Shown: piece after piece, positions 51,963-63,404 of the stretch | Layout of the letters: the number at the start of each line of letters is the position of its first letter | How positions within the stretch are numbered: the first letter of the stretch is position 1 | From: Sialis fuliginosa | Taxonomy: Eukaryota > Arthropoda > Insecta > Megaloptera > Sialidae | NCBI GenBank assembly: GCA_961205875.1 | Contig: OY540811.1 | Span: 17,663,248 to 17,727,247 of the forward strand | Reading direction: 5' to 3' | DNA: 64,000 nucleotides | Notes under the pieces: generated by a model | Databases searched by the model: none | Told to the model about the DNA's origin: nothing | Seen by the model: the letters and a program-made list of their open reading frames with translations, nothing else | Translations under genes and position numbers: made by a program

Positions 51963-52060
51963 CCAGGTACACTACTTCTAAAAGGGTTAATGATTTGACG
52001 TATAGGTGTTTTGTGTGTATAACACTTTTTTAATTTTAGTTTTAAAATATTGTTTTGTAA

Positions 52061-55000
52061 ATGGCAAGTGATTGGAAAGAGCGATTAGGAATTCCAATAA
52101 ACTATTCTTCGGGTGATGATGAAGTGTATGTATTAAAGTTAAACCTAATTATCGTTTTTATATTATTATATCTATGCGAACCTGTCATTTGCAGTTGTGT
52201 AAACAAATGTTATCATATCGTATTTTAATATAAAATTTATTATAATTGTTCTGCATACACAAACTCGATAAGACACCATAAAATCATCAGTATTTATTAA
52301 AATAATTAATATTTATGTAATTTTTAATTCATGAATAAAAAATTCCAAAATTTAGATATATATGATTTGATAATTGAACACTTTACAATATTTTTATCAG
52401 TATGTTATGTTGGTTGATTAAAAACATCTATTTTTTAAAAGAATAAATAAATAGTGATGTAATATTTAATTAATTTATAGTGATGAAAATAGTCCCGACA
52501 AACTTAACGAATCTCAGAGAGTTTCTAGTGTTGATAGTAATATATCAAACGAAGATGCATTATTACATTTTGATCAATATGGCTCTACTCCTCCGAGAAC
52601 CAGAATATTACGCAAAAACCGTGAACGAAGTCAAAGAAACGATTCGAGGTTCGCCTCCTAATAATTTTTCTCATTTTATATTTTTATCCTAATTGTGTCT
52701 GTTTCAGTTCTACAAAGACTATGAAATTTTTGAATGCTAAATTGAATCGCAGAAATACTATTGGTACAATGTTTATCGAATTAATTGAAAAAGCTGAAAA
52801 CGCAAACTCTGATTTAGACATGCAGGGCCGAAGAAATGATAAAAGATCTTTAACAAAATTACGAGGATCTGAGCGTGACTTAAAACTAAACATAGGCTCT
52901 TCACAAATGTCTGAAAAAGTTTTAGCTTCACCTCATTCAAATGAAGAAAGAGCAGAAAGCATGCCCATCTTTTCTCCACCTCCAATACAAAATCCTACGC
53001 TGGTAAGAAAAAAAACCACTTCTATAATACAAAATATAGATTTTTAATTTTAACTCTTTGCATTCGGATGGCGCCATATCGGCGACACTAAATAATCATA
53101 TCATAACTCATACCTATAGGTACAATTATATCATTTTAAAAAGATTTGCTCCAAGTGTTGGTTGGTATATCAGAAAATTTTCCGAGTGCAAAGGGTTAAT
53201 ATCTTCACCAATTTAGGTCAGTTTTTAATTTCTTTTTAATATTTAGATTGAAACTCGCAATCGTTTCATGAGCTTGACTTCACGTCCAGTTAAACATCGT
53301 TGGAAACAAACGTTCCCAAACTGTTTATATATATCAAATTCATTAGAAGTTACATATCCAGAAGATCGAATAGAATTACACAGAAAATTAACAGTTCTTC
53401 TGCAATCTGGATACAGAGACATAAGTCATCAGGTAAATGAATATTTAAGCACAATATAATATATATATATATATTATTGAAACTTATTAAAAATTGTCTT
53501 TAGATGAGTCATGAAGAACATATGTGGCAGAATGAATTGAAAGATCTCATTTGGTTAGAATTACAAGCATGGCATGCCGATCGTACACCAAAACAACAGG
53601 ATGCTTATCTTTGTATGGCAAGAGAATCGGTTGGACAGTTGTTACAAGAAATTATGCATTACAAGTTAGTCAATTTTTTATATAAATTTAGAAAAGTCAA
53701 TCATCGTTTTATTCATTTGTATAATATTTTATAAGGAACCTGGAAAATAGGCCGATTTGGATAAAAAACTGACTGCCAAAACAAATTAGGTTAATAATAC
53801 GAATTTGATCTAATTTGAAAATTAACAAGCTTCTTAATGAGTTCTTTTTAATGTCGACCTTTTATCTATGACAGCTTTTTGTCTACGTCGGTTTTTTGTC
53901 CACGCTGATCTTTAGTCGTAAACCCATTTTATGAGACATTAAAGTACTGTTTAAATAACAACAGAATCACTATTGTATCATTTATTAAGTAGTTGTAGAT
54001 AAATATGTATATAAATTATTTTACTTGTAATATAAAGTAAACATTTTCATGACTGCTCTTCTATCAATTTTTCCTGAACTTGTTATAGGTAAATTTTCAA
54101 TATACCTTGTTACTATCTCTATATGAAACTTCACATTTGTTTTAACTAAAAATAAATAAATTTTATATATTTAACTACATGTATTAAATATAATATCTAC
54201 TGACCTTTAATATAAGCATTTATGTCTTGCTCAGTCATTTTTTTCACGGATTTTCTTACAATTAACACTCTACCAGTTATAAAAGTATTTGCTTCATTTT
54301 TTAATCCTAACACAATAGCTGCTCTAATTTCAGGATGATCAAGTAATAATAATTCAAGTTCTGATGATGATATCTAAAAAATATTAATTACAATCAATAT
54401 GATACAACAAAATTACATTTCTTATAAGTTTACTTTGAACTGTTTATGTTTAACATCATCTTCTAGCCGTCTATCAATATAGAGACATTTATCTTCATCG
54501 TAATAACCAGTATCACCTGTATATAGCCATCCATTACTGTCAATCGTTTTTAACGTAGCCATAGAATCATTATAATAGCCTGTCATAATCCGAGGACCTC
54601 TGATGCAAATCTGTCCATGTACTTTTGTACCAACTACTCTGTTGGCATTGTCAATTATCTAGAAATTATCAAAGTAGGACATATTACTTTTTCAAATGTC
54701 CTAATAAATGATATTTTACCTTGATTTCTGTATCTGGTTCCGGACGTCCTACAGATAGTTTTTTATCAAAGATACTACAAACTAAACCAGAAGCTTCAGT
54801 TAATCCATAACCGTAACATATGTTAGCATTGGAAAAAATATGTTCGCCTTTACTTAAATGATTTTCTGAGATTTTATCTCCGTGGACAATCATCAGTTTT
54901 ACAGTTGATAAATTATATTTTTTTACATTTGCATGTAAGATTATTTCACGGTAATATGCTGTTCCTAATATAAGACCAATATTTCCCTAAAAATGATTTA

Positions 55001-58000
55001 TCACGTAAGTAAAACAATAGTTATAAATTATTAAATAATTTACCACTTGTTTACTTATAATTTGAAGTAACAATTCAGTGTCAAATTTTGGTGATAGAAT
55101 ATTTAAAACACCATGGTTTATACAATTAAACATTGTTTTTATTCCTGTTATTGTTGATAACGTTGATATATTAATTAGTTTAAAGTGTTTCCAATCGTTA
55201 TCCCTAATGTATAAAAGTTATTTTATAACTATTTTTAAATTAACATATATTTTTTTTGTAAAAAAAGATATATGCATATCAAATTTTACCATTGTGATTG
55301 TATTTGGTGCATTAAATTTCCATGAGAAATAGAAACAAGTTTTGGCAAATCTGTTATTCCACTTGTAGGCATTATTAATCCAATGTAATCATAAGGAGAG
55401 CTAAAATCAAGTACGATTAGTTCTTCTGTATCTTCATTCTCAAGGAAATTATTAAACGGCGTGTGAGTTTTGGTATCTTGAAATATAACTAGTTCGATCG
55501 ATAAATTCAGTTCTTCAAGTGATTTCCTTATCTTTTCTATACATATTTGGTCACAAAATATCAGTTTTGGTTTTAATAGTTTAAGTAAGTGCCTTATATC
55601 ATCTAAAATTAAATTTTAAATAAGTATGTACATAAGAAAATGATGTGTTGTTCGTACTATATTTTTACTCACGTCGATAAGATGTGGGATCTAAAGGTGC
55701 AACAATTGCTCCTATGTATAAAGAAGCAAGTACTGGTAAACAAACATTAATATTATTGTAACTGCAAACTGAAATGATATCATTCTGTCTTATATTTCTT
55801 TTCCGTAATTCTTTTGCAACATGAATGCTTTGAGATTTTATTTCTGAAAATGTTTTTGTTTCTCCTGATATTGGGTCACACTAAAATCAATTAAAAATAA
55901 ATGTTTTATAAATTTGAAATTTATAGTTCTAATCAGTTGTAAAAATATTTAGTTATAATTTTAAAATAAAAAAACTAATATGCTTTTTCATATCAAATTG
56001 ATAATATTTTTATTCTTTATTTAAACAGAGATAAAATGGATTATAAATAAATATTATACTTATCGTACTTGTGCCACAGAATGTCCATGTTTACTAAGAC
56101 ATTCTAACAAATGTTTTCCTAGGCTTGATGTTTGATGGTACTTTAATTTAGGCCCTTTTAAAGTAAAGTACGTTTCAGTTGAATATGTATCTGGCATCTT
56201 ATACTATTTACAAACAACCAATGAACACAAAAAACATTTGTTTTTTATATTTAAATATTAGATAATTAAAAACCTTGTGATGTTTTATGTTTGATTTACC
56301 AATTAACAATTATTTGTGATATTAATGTTTATATTTACAGTACTACTTATCTACTAATTTATATTATACCATCCGTATGAAGTTTTTTTAATATTTTTCT
56401 GACAAATAATTATCAATAATTTTATCTTACAGATTATTAACTCAAAGATTTTAAATATTCCTACCATACTTTTTTAGTTTTGTATATTAATAACTACATA
56501 TTTATTTTATTTAGTACCGTAAAATTTTCTTTCGTATATACAGCCATATAAAAGTTGTTAACTTGCCAATTTAAACATTTTTTGGATTATTTTATAAAAA
56601 ATGTTTTTGGAAAGTGTTGTATGAAATATCATATAATTATGTTCTATTCATTATAGAATATATATATTTGAAATTGCTCATAACAGAAAAAAATGTTGGT
56701 TATAAAAGTAGAGAATGTTATTTCCTATAATTTATGTTCCAATCATTTTTTTACATCTTTTATCAGTTAGCCAGAAAGATTTATTATATAAGTAGATATG
56801 CATACACTGTTCACTCTCAGTATTTCATATAAAAAAGTCCTAGCCTTTTTTTATATATTGTAAAATGTTTTAATTTTTACTTTTAATTTAATTGTAAATA
56901 ATATTGCTAATTTTATCTTTTGTGCATGTCGCTAAGCTTTTAAAATTAATATTCTAATTTTTAGATTTGATCGTAACAACAGATTATCGATTCCAAAATT
57001 TTCTGTTTCAACTCACAGTAACGATAGTGGAATGGGTTTAGATTGTACTATGAAAGATTGTTGCATTGATACTACACGTATATTTACATTGGAAACAAAT
57101 GCAGAGGAAAAAATAAAAAGTAATTGCTACTAATTTGAACTATGTTCTAGAAAAGTATTGAAAGTCATAAAAATAATGAATTAAAGAAAACAAAATTTCA
57201 ATAATAATAATCGCATGCTTTTTTATTTATTAAGATAACGCTTTAAAATATTTTGCTTATTAACTTGCATATGGGATTTCATCGGTAGAGTTTAAAAATT
57301 GAAATAAAACAATCCTTTTTTAGTGAGTAATTCCTTTGATAAAGAAAACGATATTCAGTGTTCAGGATGCTTATCAATGTATTGCAAGTCATGTATCGAA
57401 GCTCAGAATAATGCTCTTCGAGAAGTCGAATATTTAATGGAACGTTTAGAAGCAGCAGAAGCCTTGTATCCATCAAGTAAAGCATTTGCCCAACATTATC
57501 CTTTGTATAGCTGCCCTGAGTTTGTAGGAAGAGTTAAGGTAAGAGTATACAGTTGTTTTATTTAATTAATAACTAAAACAATGATTGTATTTTTCAGGCT
57601 ATGTGCTTGTGGTATAATTTAACTAAACATCAGCGTTTAAAACTTCTTATTTTGGGAAAATTGATGATTTTTTTGCAAGGACGTCACTGTCAGTGGCCTA
57701 TTGGTTTATCAGATTTTGATGTGACTTCATCTAATGATGAAACAGTTTCACATGCTGATGCTATGTCTAGGTATGAATAGAAAGAAATGATTAAATTAAT
57801 TTTGTATTCTTTTTAAAATGTATTATTTTAGAAGCACTTCAGTTGAACATCATTCCAAAAAACATTGTGTTCATTTTGAGATGGAAACAACAAGTCCATC
57901 AGACAGTAATAATTCCTCTGGTTCATCCGTAACTGACAATAATATAGGAACCATTAAGACAGAAGAAGAATGTATAGATGAAAATGTAGATTATTATAAT

Positions 58001-61000
58001 GTTGCTCCTATAGAATCGCTTGGAAGACAATTGAAAAGTCCAACCACTTCTCCTTACAGGTAGTAAATTTATTATACATTTCCTTTAATTTGTCTTCTAT
58101 ATTATGTATGTTTTAGGAAATATATTGAAAATGTCTTAAAAACTAAGGGACTAAGGAAAGCATTGTATTTTCTGGAATTGTTACACGAGACTGTGTTGAG
58201 AAAAGCTCAAATAACTTTACAGAAACCTCCAGATGGAGTTTCATTTAATGAATATTGTAGAAGAAAATGCGAAATACAAGTAAGTAGCATTTAGGTTCAG
58301 TAAACTTAGTCTTACCATATGTTCGAATTTAAAGGTATGTCTAAGAGTTCTATCAGGATTGTCTCAGTGATTAAGAATTAATAAAGCCTTCAAAATCCTG
58401 AAAAAAAAATTTTTTCCTTTTTGTTGATTGGATATTTGAACAATTTTTCTTCTTATTACTGTCAATTATATATTAATTAAATGGACCAAAATTTGTACTT
58501 TACAATTTTTTTTAAGGATAACAGTTACGACATAGATGAGTGTGAACTACGTCGCTATGGACGTTGGAGTCCTGAAGCTGATGAATTGCAGCTTCCGTCG
58601 TACAGTTCTGCATTCATTTTTCTTTCTCTAGTCCCTATACAAGTCATTGATGAGTTCATGAGAATGCGCTTAGAGCAAAGACCAAATAGACCTTCTCCGC
58701 TAAGTATTAGACAAGTATGTTAAAACACTTTATTTATATTTTAATCTTTACATTGTTATGTAGAGATATCTAACAATAAAACATTTTTATAGATAATGAG
58801 GGAGCTAAAAGAAGGTCTGAGGCTAGCCGTATTGCACAGACAACGTATTCTAAATCATATCAACACAATTTTATGTGATAGTGACCCTGAAATGCAGCAA
58901 TTTAAAAAAACAGTTAATGAATTTGATGAAAGTGTTAGAAACGTTTTTGAAGTAACTATAACAAAATCATATAAAATGAAAATCAGTCCTTGTTTATATT
59001 GAAATAATAAGCTATTGATTTATTTTTAGATGTACTTAGAATATATCGAACAGTGGTCATTAATGATACATTACGAAAGTTTTCAAAAAAGTATGCTTGA
59101 AGAAGAATGGTTTTTTGTAAAAACAGTTTGTCCCCATGTACCTGGAACACACGTTATAGTAGCTAAAAAATTTTGCTTAATACTTACATCGATATTAAAT
59201 ATTATCGGCTTAACGTTAAAAAGTCGTGTAGAAGAATTAGCTACTAGTATTAGTATTGGCTTTATTACAGATGAAGATTTTGATGATCGGTAATAAAATA
59301 AATATAAAAATCTGTTAATTTATAGTAATATGATTTAAATTGCAGACAAACATTGTTGTTAATTTGTCGAAAAATTCAAAATTTATTTAATGAAGAAAAG
59401 GAAAGATCTTTGAAAACATTGTCATTTGCTAAAAACTTGTATAAAGAACTTCATTGGACAGAATTTACTGAAAACGAAGATATAAAAGAACAAGTTAATG
59501 ATGGTTTAAATACAATAAAGGTTATAATTTCTCAGTGCTTAGAAATTCACTTAATTTTCTATTATAAATGTCTATATTTGTTTAATTTTTTAATTCCAGG
59601 ATGCAATTATCAGCCTACGTAAACATTTAATTGATGCTATTGAACGTGTACAAGAAATCTGTGATCAACCATTAAATGATGAATTAGATGATAGTGAACG
59701 AAATCATCTTTTGTTACGATGTAGAGAAATATTACACCAAGCGTTTAAATTTGGTTTTGAAGTATGTAACTCATAAATTACTGTATATAAAAATTTTAAT
59801 TGTAATTTTTGTTTACTTTATTTCAGTACCACAAAGATGTAAGTCAGTTTGATTCAAATAATGAAACTCGCACCCATATAGCTTTAAACTTAATACATTT
59901 TGGAAAAATGTGGATACGATTTGTGATGGAACGTTGCGAAAGAGGTAGAGGTCAGAAACCACGTTGGGCGTATCAAGGAATGGAATATCTGTCACTTATA
60001 TCTGATCCTTACTATACACAGCATATGAAAAATGAAGAATTTGAGGTAAAATTTTAGATATGAGTGTAGTCAAACGTAATATAGTTAGCGTTCACTTAAT
60101 GTACATCCTCTTAATATATGTTTAATAATACATACATAACGTCATTTGGGCATGTCAACGAATGTGTATGGAGCATTTAAGTGAAGATTTACCTAACTGT
60201 TTAAGCAATATTAAAACCATTATAAGCTTGTATATCTAACATTTACTTTCATATGTAGGATTTTAAAAAATGTATTGATGATTGTATAACATATATCATT
60301 GGTACTGCTTCAACACCATCACCAGAATTGGCTTATTCATCCCCTCACCGCATTGGTACTATCTACTCAAGATCTAGAGGTTCATCCCCACAGAGATCTC
60401 GAACCTCTTCGTTCAGCATGTCTCGACAAAAAAGTGGAAGTTTTCGGAAAGACAGTGGTGAAAATCATGATATGATAGATTCACCAGATGGTCATAGGTA
60501 ATTATAAAAGTTAATGATATCGATTGGTTCATATTTTGAAATTGTTTTCTTTTTTATAGTAAATTGACAATCAACTTTGGAGCTAGGACATCTCGAAAAA
60601 ATACAACAATCAATCGTAAGTGTAAATACATATGTATATAAATTTGTAGAAAAAAAGTACATAATAAAAATGTAATTAAATATGTGTTGTTTTTAGATTC
60701 TATGAAAGCTCCAAGATCAGAAAGAGTTCGCGATGCTATTAATAAATTAGAAATGTCTTTAGAACAACAACTGAGATCACAAGAACTTATAGGGCAAGTG
60801 ACAATAACTGCAGTACAAGATGCTGATAAAATTCATATCAAATCTCGTCAAGTTACATTCAGTTGGCAAAGGGGCATTAAAATTGGTACAATTATCATAA
60901 ATATAAACTACACTCTATATTGTTATGATTGTAATTTTTAGGTCAAGGTAGATTTGGAAAAGTTTATACTGCCGTTAATAATGAAACCGGTGAAATGCTG

Positions 61001-62191
61001 GCAATGAAAGAAATTTCTTTACAACCTAACGATCATAAAACAATAAAGAAAGTCGGTGAAGAAATTAAAATTTTTGAAGGCATTAAGCATGTGAATCTCG
61101 TAAAATATTATGGAGTTGAAATTCATAGAGTATGTTATTTATTATATAATTTAATATTTTCATTTCTAATTGTACTTTTGTTTTTGTAGGAAGAAATGTT
61201 AATATTTATGGAATTTTGTTCAGAAGGTACTTTAGAAACTTTAGTAGCAGCTACTGAAGGTGGCTTGCCAGAAATTTTAATCAGACGTTATACGAGACAA
61301 TTGCTGTCAGCTGTAGCGACACTTCATGATTTTGCTGTCGTCCACAGGGACATAAAAAGTGCCAATATATTTTTAACAGAAGAAGGGAATTATATTAAGT
61401 TAGGTGATTTTGGATCTGCAGTTAAGATTAAAGCACATACAACAATGCCAGGGGAACTGCAAGGTTTTGTTGGGACACAAGGTTTGGAAGCAATTATTAA
61501 AACTTTTATTTACATATATTAATTGTATTATTTTACAGCATACATGGCACCTGAGGTTTTCATGAAGACAAATACGGAAGGCCATGGAAGAGCAGCTGAT
61601 ATTTGGTCTGTAGGATGTGTCGTAGTAGAAATGGGATCTGGAAAAGTACGTATTACAATTATATTTGATTTTTGAAAATGTGAACTAACAAAAAACAAAT
61701 TGATTATAACACACAACTTTTATGTGGTTCCTAGTAATCGGAAAAGGAATTAAATTTTGAAGCATCATTCCAGTTTCTTTAAAATTCCGTATTGACCGTT
61801 AAACCTTCAATTATTATTTATTACATCAAAGCGATGTGAATTAGTGGTACTGCTGCCAACCAAATTACTTACCAACTTTCTTTTTTAGTTGTCAATTGTG
61901 ATTATGTTCTTATTCACATTATTCTGTAATTATTCGATCATAATATGTACCACAGAATAGTAAAAAATGTTTTTTTATTAATAGCGTCCATGGGCTCAAT
62001 ATGACTCCAATTACCAAATAATGTTTGTGGTTGGTATGGGAGAAACTCCAGAAGTTCCTGAAAGACTTAGTGATGAAGGTAAACAGTTTTTAGAGCGGTG
62101 TTTGCAGCATGATCCTCGTGAAAGAGCTACAGCTAGAGAATTGACGCAGCTTAATTTTGTAAAGGTTGACGACGGTCCTGATTTAGTATAA
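52061..62191 (+). CDS. MAP3K4: MAP3K4/MEKK4-type MAP kinase kinase kinase (insect Mekk1 orthologue), complete
   Basis: Twenty-three exons join in phase: 52061-52125, 52481-52648, 52708-53002, 53247-53432, 53504-53664, 56965-57119, 57324-57538, 57598-57770, 57832-58059, 58117-58279, 58517-58714, 58793-58951, 59030-59289, 59346-59520, 59600-59761, 59827-60045, 60259-60497, 60560-60615, 60697-60885, 60942-61129, 61190-61481, 61539-61645, 61985-62191. They total 4,260 nt, 1,419 residues plus TAA. The MEKK4-specific N-terminal region is recognisable ([32 protein letters not shown]). The C-terminal kinase domain has the glycine loop GQGRFG (1156-1161), ATP lysine in AMK (1178), HRDIKSAN with Asp 1272, DFG Asp 1291, and MAPE. 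These enzymes phosphorylate MKK3/4/6/7-class kinases in stress p38/JNK signalling. A CxxC-x4-CxxC cluster sits at residues 356-367, and a Ser/Arg-rich linker is encoded by exon 17. A separate gene occupies intron 5 in antisense. The exon 2 donor (GAG|GTTCGC) is weak. Confidence 0.96.
53054..53195. mobile_element. piggyBac-type MITE in MAP3K4 intron 3
   Basis: The 142-bp element lies between two TTAA tetranucleotides (53050-53053 and 53196-53199). Its ends are CTCTTTGCATTCGG and CCGAGTGCAAAGGG. TTAA duplication with CCCTTTGCA-type ends is characteristic of piggyBac-like non-autonomous elements. It lies between exons 3 and 4 and disturbs no splice site. Confidence 0.85.
53459..53476. repeat. 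TA microsatellite
   Basis: A run of alternating TA in MAP3K4 intron 4, about 30 bases before the acceptor of exon 5. Confidence 0.8.
53853..53920. repeat. 17-bp tandem repeat, four degenerate copies
   Basis: Units of 17 bp start at 53853, 53870, 53887 and 53904, with the shared pattern GTCGnCTTTTTGTCTAC. It lies in MAP3K4 intron 5, downstream of the nested gene's polyadenylation signal. Confidence 0.65.
53981..53986 (-). promoter_or_regulatory. Polyadenylation signal AATAAA of the nested acyl-CoA synthetase-like gene
   Basis: Minus-strand AATAAA (plus strand TTTATT) begins 35 bases after the TAA stop at 54021-54023. This position fits a short 3' UTR and supports an independent transcript ending inside the host intron. 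Confidence 0.6.
54021..56197 (-). CDS. Acyl-CoA synthetase / luciferase-like (ANL superfamily) protein, nested gene
   Basis: Eight minus-strand exons join in phase: 56197-56069, 55880-55673, 55602-55290, 55203-55044, 54986-54720, 54658-54434, 54373-54205, 54118-54021. They give 1,569 nt, 522 residues plus TAA, close to the usual 530-550. ANL enzymes adenylate a carboxylate and pass it to CoA. Seen: YGYGLTEA (A5, 328-335), GWLYTGD (A7, Asp 408), DRR (421-423), and SSGKIDRR near the C-terminus with the expected catalytic Lys at about 507. The phosphate-binding loop, normally of the SSGTTGxPKG type, reads [11 protein letters not shown] (192-202). The A8 segment after DRR lacks the usual glycine (KHKQFK). 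Activity may therefore be altered or lost. No peroxisomal SKL-type tail is present (ends LYYK). The gene lies entirely inside intron 5 of the plus-strand MAP3K4 gene. Insect genomes carry many such '4-coumarate-CoA ligase/luciferin monooxygenase-like' genes; the substrate cannot be read from sequence. Confidence 0.93.
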
Positions 62192-62648
62192 TTTTTTTTA
62201 ATTAGCATTTATATATTACTGGTTTTTGGTAATGTTTTATTATTGTTAGATATACGTATATGTATTTTATTTAAGTCGTTGTGTTTTTAGTAGATGAAAA
62301 TAATTCAATTTTGAGAAAAACAAATTTTACAAAGTTTTAATATTTTGGTCTATTAAAAACATATTTTGGAGTCTGATTATAAGTGACTTAGATGAAAATA
62401 GTGATGTTCTTGTATCAAGAATTTATTAACTTAAAATAATGTTTACACTTTATATTTTTAATGTAACTATTTTAAAATATTTCACTTTATGTAGCAGTTT
62501 TAAAAAAATATATTATTGTATATTTTATATATTATAAATATCTAGTTGGGAGTGAGAACATCTTAATGTATGTCTTTTGTTAAGTGCATTTATTATTAAC
62601 AAAAAAATTAAAAAATTACGTTTTGACAATTACAAAAATGATAATATC
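62192..62648 (+). other. 3' flank/UTR of the MAP3K4 gene
   Basis: AT-rich sequence after the TAA. No canonical AATAAA was found. ATTAAA near 62353 (CTATTAAAAAC) is a possible variant signal. The inverted-repeat element begins at 62649, so the 3' UTR must either end before it or run into it. Confidence 0.35.
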
Positions 62649-63198
62649 ATATATGACGGATTCCACGGTCGATCAGACAGAGCGCTCGCGCTGGCCTTTT
62701 TTAATGTATCGCTACTTTTCTATCTCGCTGTGTCCAGTGCCCACGGAGCTACAAAAAAAATCTGCATACGCAATTAGATAGATTTTTGTCTGATCTTTCT
62801 AATGGTGTCCTCATTTTTCCCGGAAAATGCATTTTTCACCGAGAAAATCGACTTCAAAGTTAAAGCGATTTATCGGAAAATATGTATCTTTCGAACCTGG
62901 CTTAAGTTATATCAATCGATAGATAATCTAATGATGAACATCTGTGCGAAATTTCAGGATGGAGACTTTAACAGTTCAAAAGTTATTAACGAATGAACAT
63001 CGAAAAACGTGGTTTTGCGGCCGCGCGTGCTGCTACAAACAGCGCTACAACGCACGTAATGTTTAAATTTAAAAGTCTTTTGCATTTTTGCATTCGTGCA
63101 GAGGCGTATTTACCATGGGGCCATGGGGGCCATGGCCTAGGGCGGCAGGTTGAGAGGGGCGGTAGATTTTTTTAGTTTCATATAGCACATTTAAAAAA

Positions 63199-63276
63199 TT
63201 GCCGCTTTGGGCAAAAAAATTGTCGCCCTGGTCAAAAAAAAATTGCCGCCCTGGTCAAAAAAATTGCCGCTCCTAT
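63199..63276. repeat. 21-bp minisatellite in the palindrome loop
   Basis: About three and a half copies of a unit near TTGCCGCCCTGGTCAAAAAA, with small changes in each copy. It begins exactly where the left arm stops pairing. Confidence 0.75.
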
Positions 63277-63366
63277 ACCATGGGAAAATATAATATATTT
63301 TTAACAGTCAAAATTCCTATATGAACTGAAAAGTGATAATTTTTTTTGCAAATAATGGAAAATATA

Positions 63367-63404
63367 ATCATATATTAAACATACTAGTATGTTTAATATA
63401 TGAT
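63367..63404. repeat. 38-bp perfect palindrome
   Basis: A perfect inverted repeat with no spacer, centred on ACTAGT and flanked by TAAACAT/ATGTTTA, inside the loop of the larger palindrome. It could extrude as a cruciform or act as a hairpin. Confidence 0.8.

Larger units (their letters stand above)
29063..52060. other. 23-kb intergenic region dominated by transposon remnants
   Basis: It lies between the 5' ends of the CD36-family gene (minus strand) and the MAP3K4 gene (plus strand), so the two are divergent. No host gene was supported in any frame; the longest reading frames (about 100 codons) are low-complexity or inside repeats. Contents are listed separately: MITEs, a mariner remnant, retroposon-like families, a foldback and short tandem repeats. 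Confidence 0.7.

Noticed and set aside
62577-63175. Four short plus-strand frames, several mirrored exactly on the minus strand at 63469-63842
   Set aside because: The mirrored frames are a consequence of the palindrome. No conserved domain and no independent evidence of coding.
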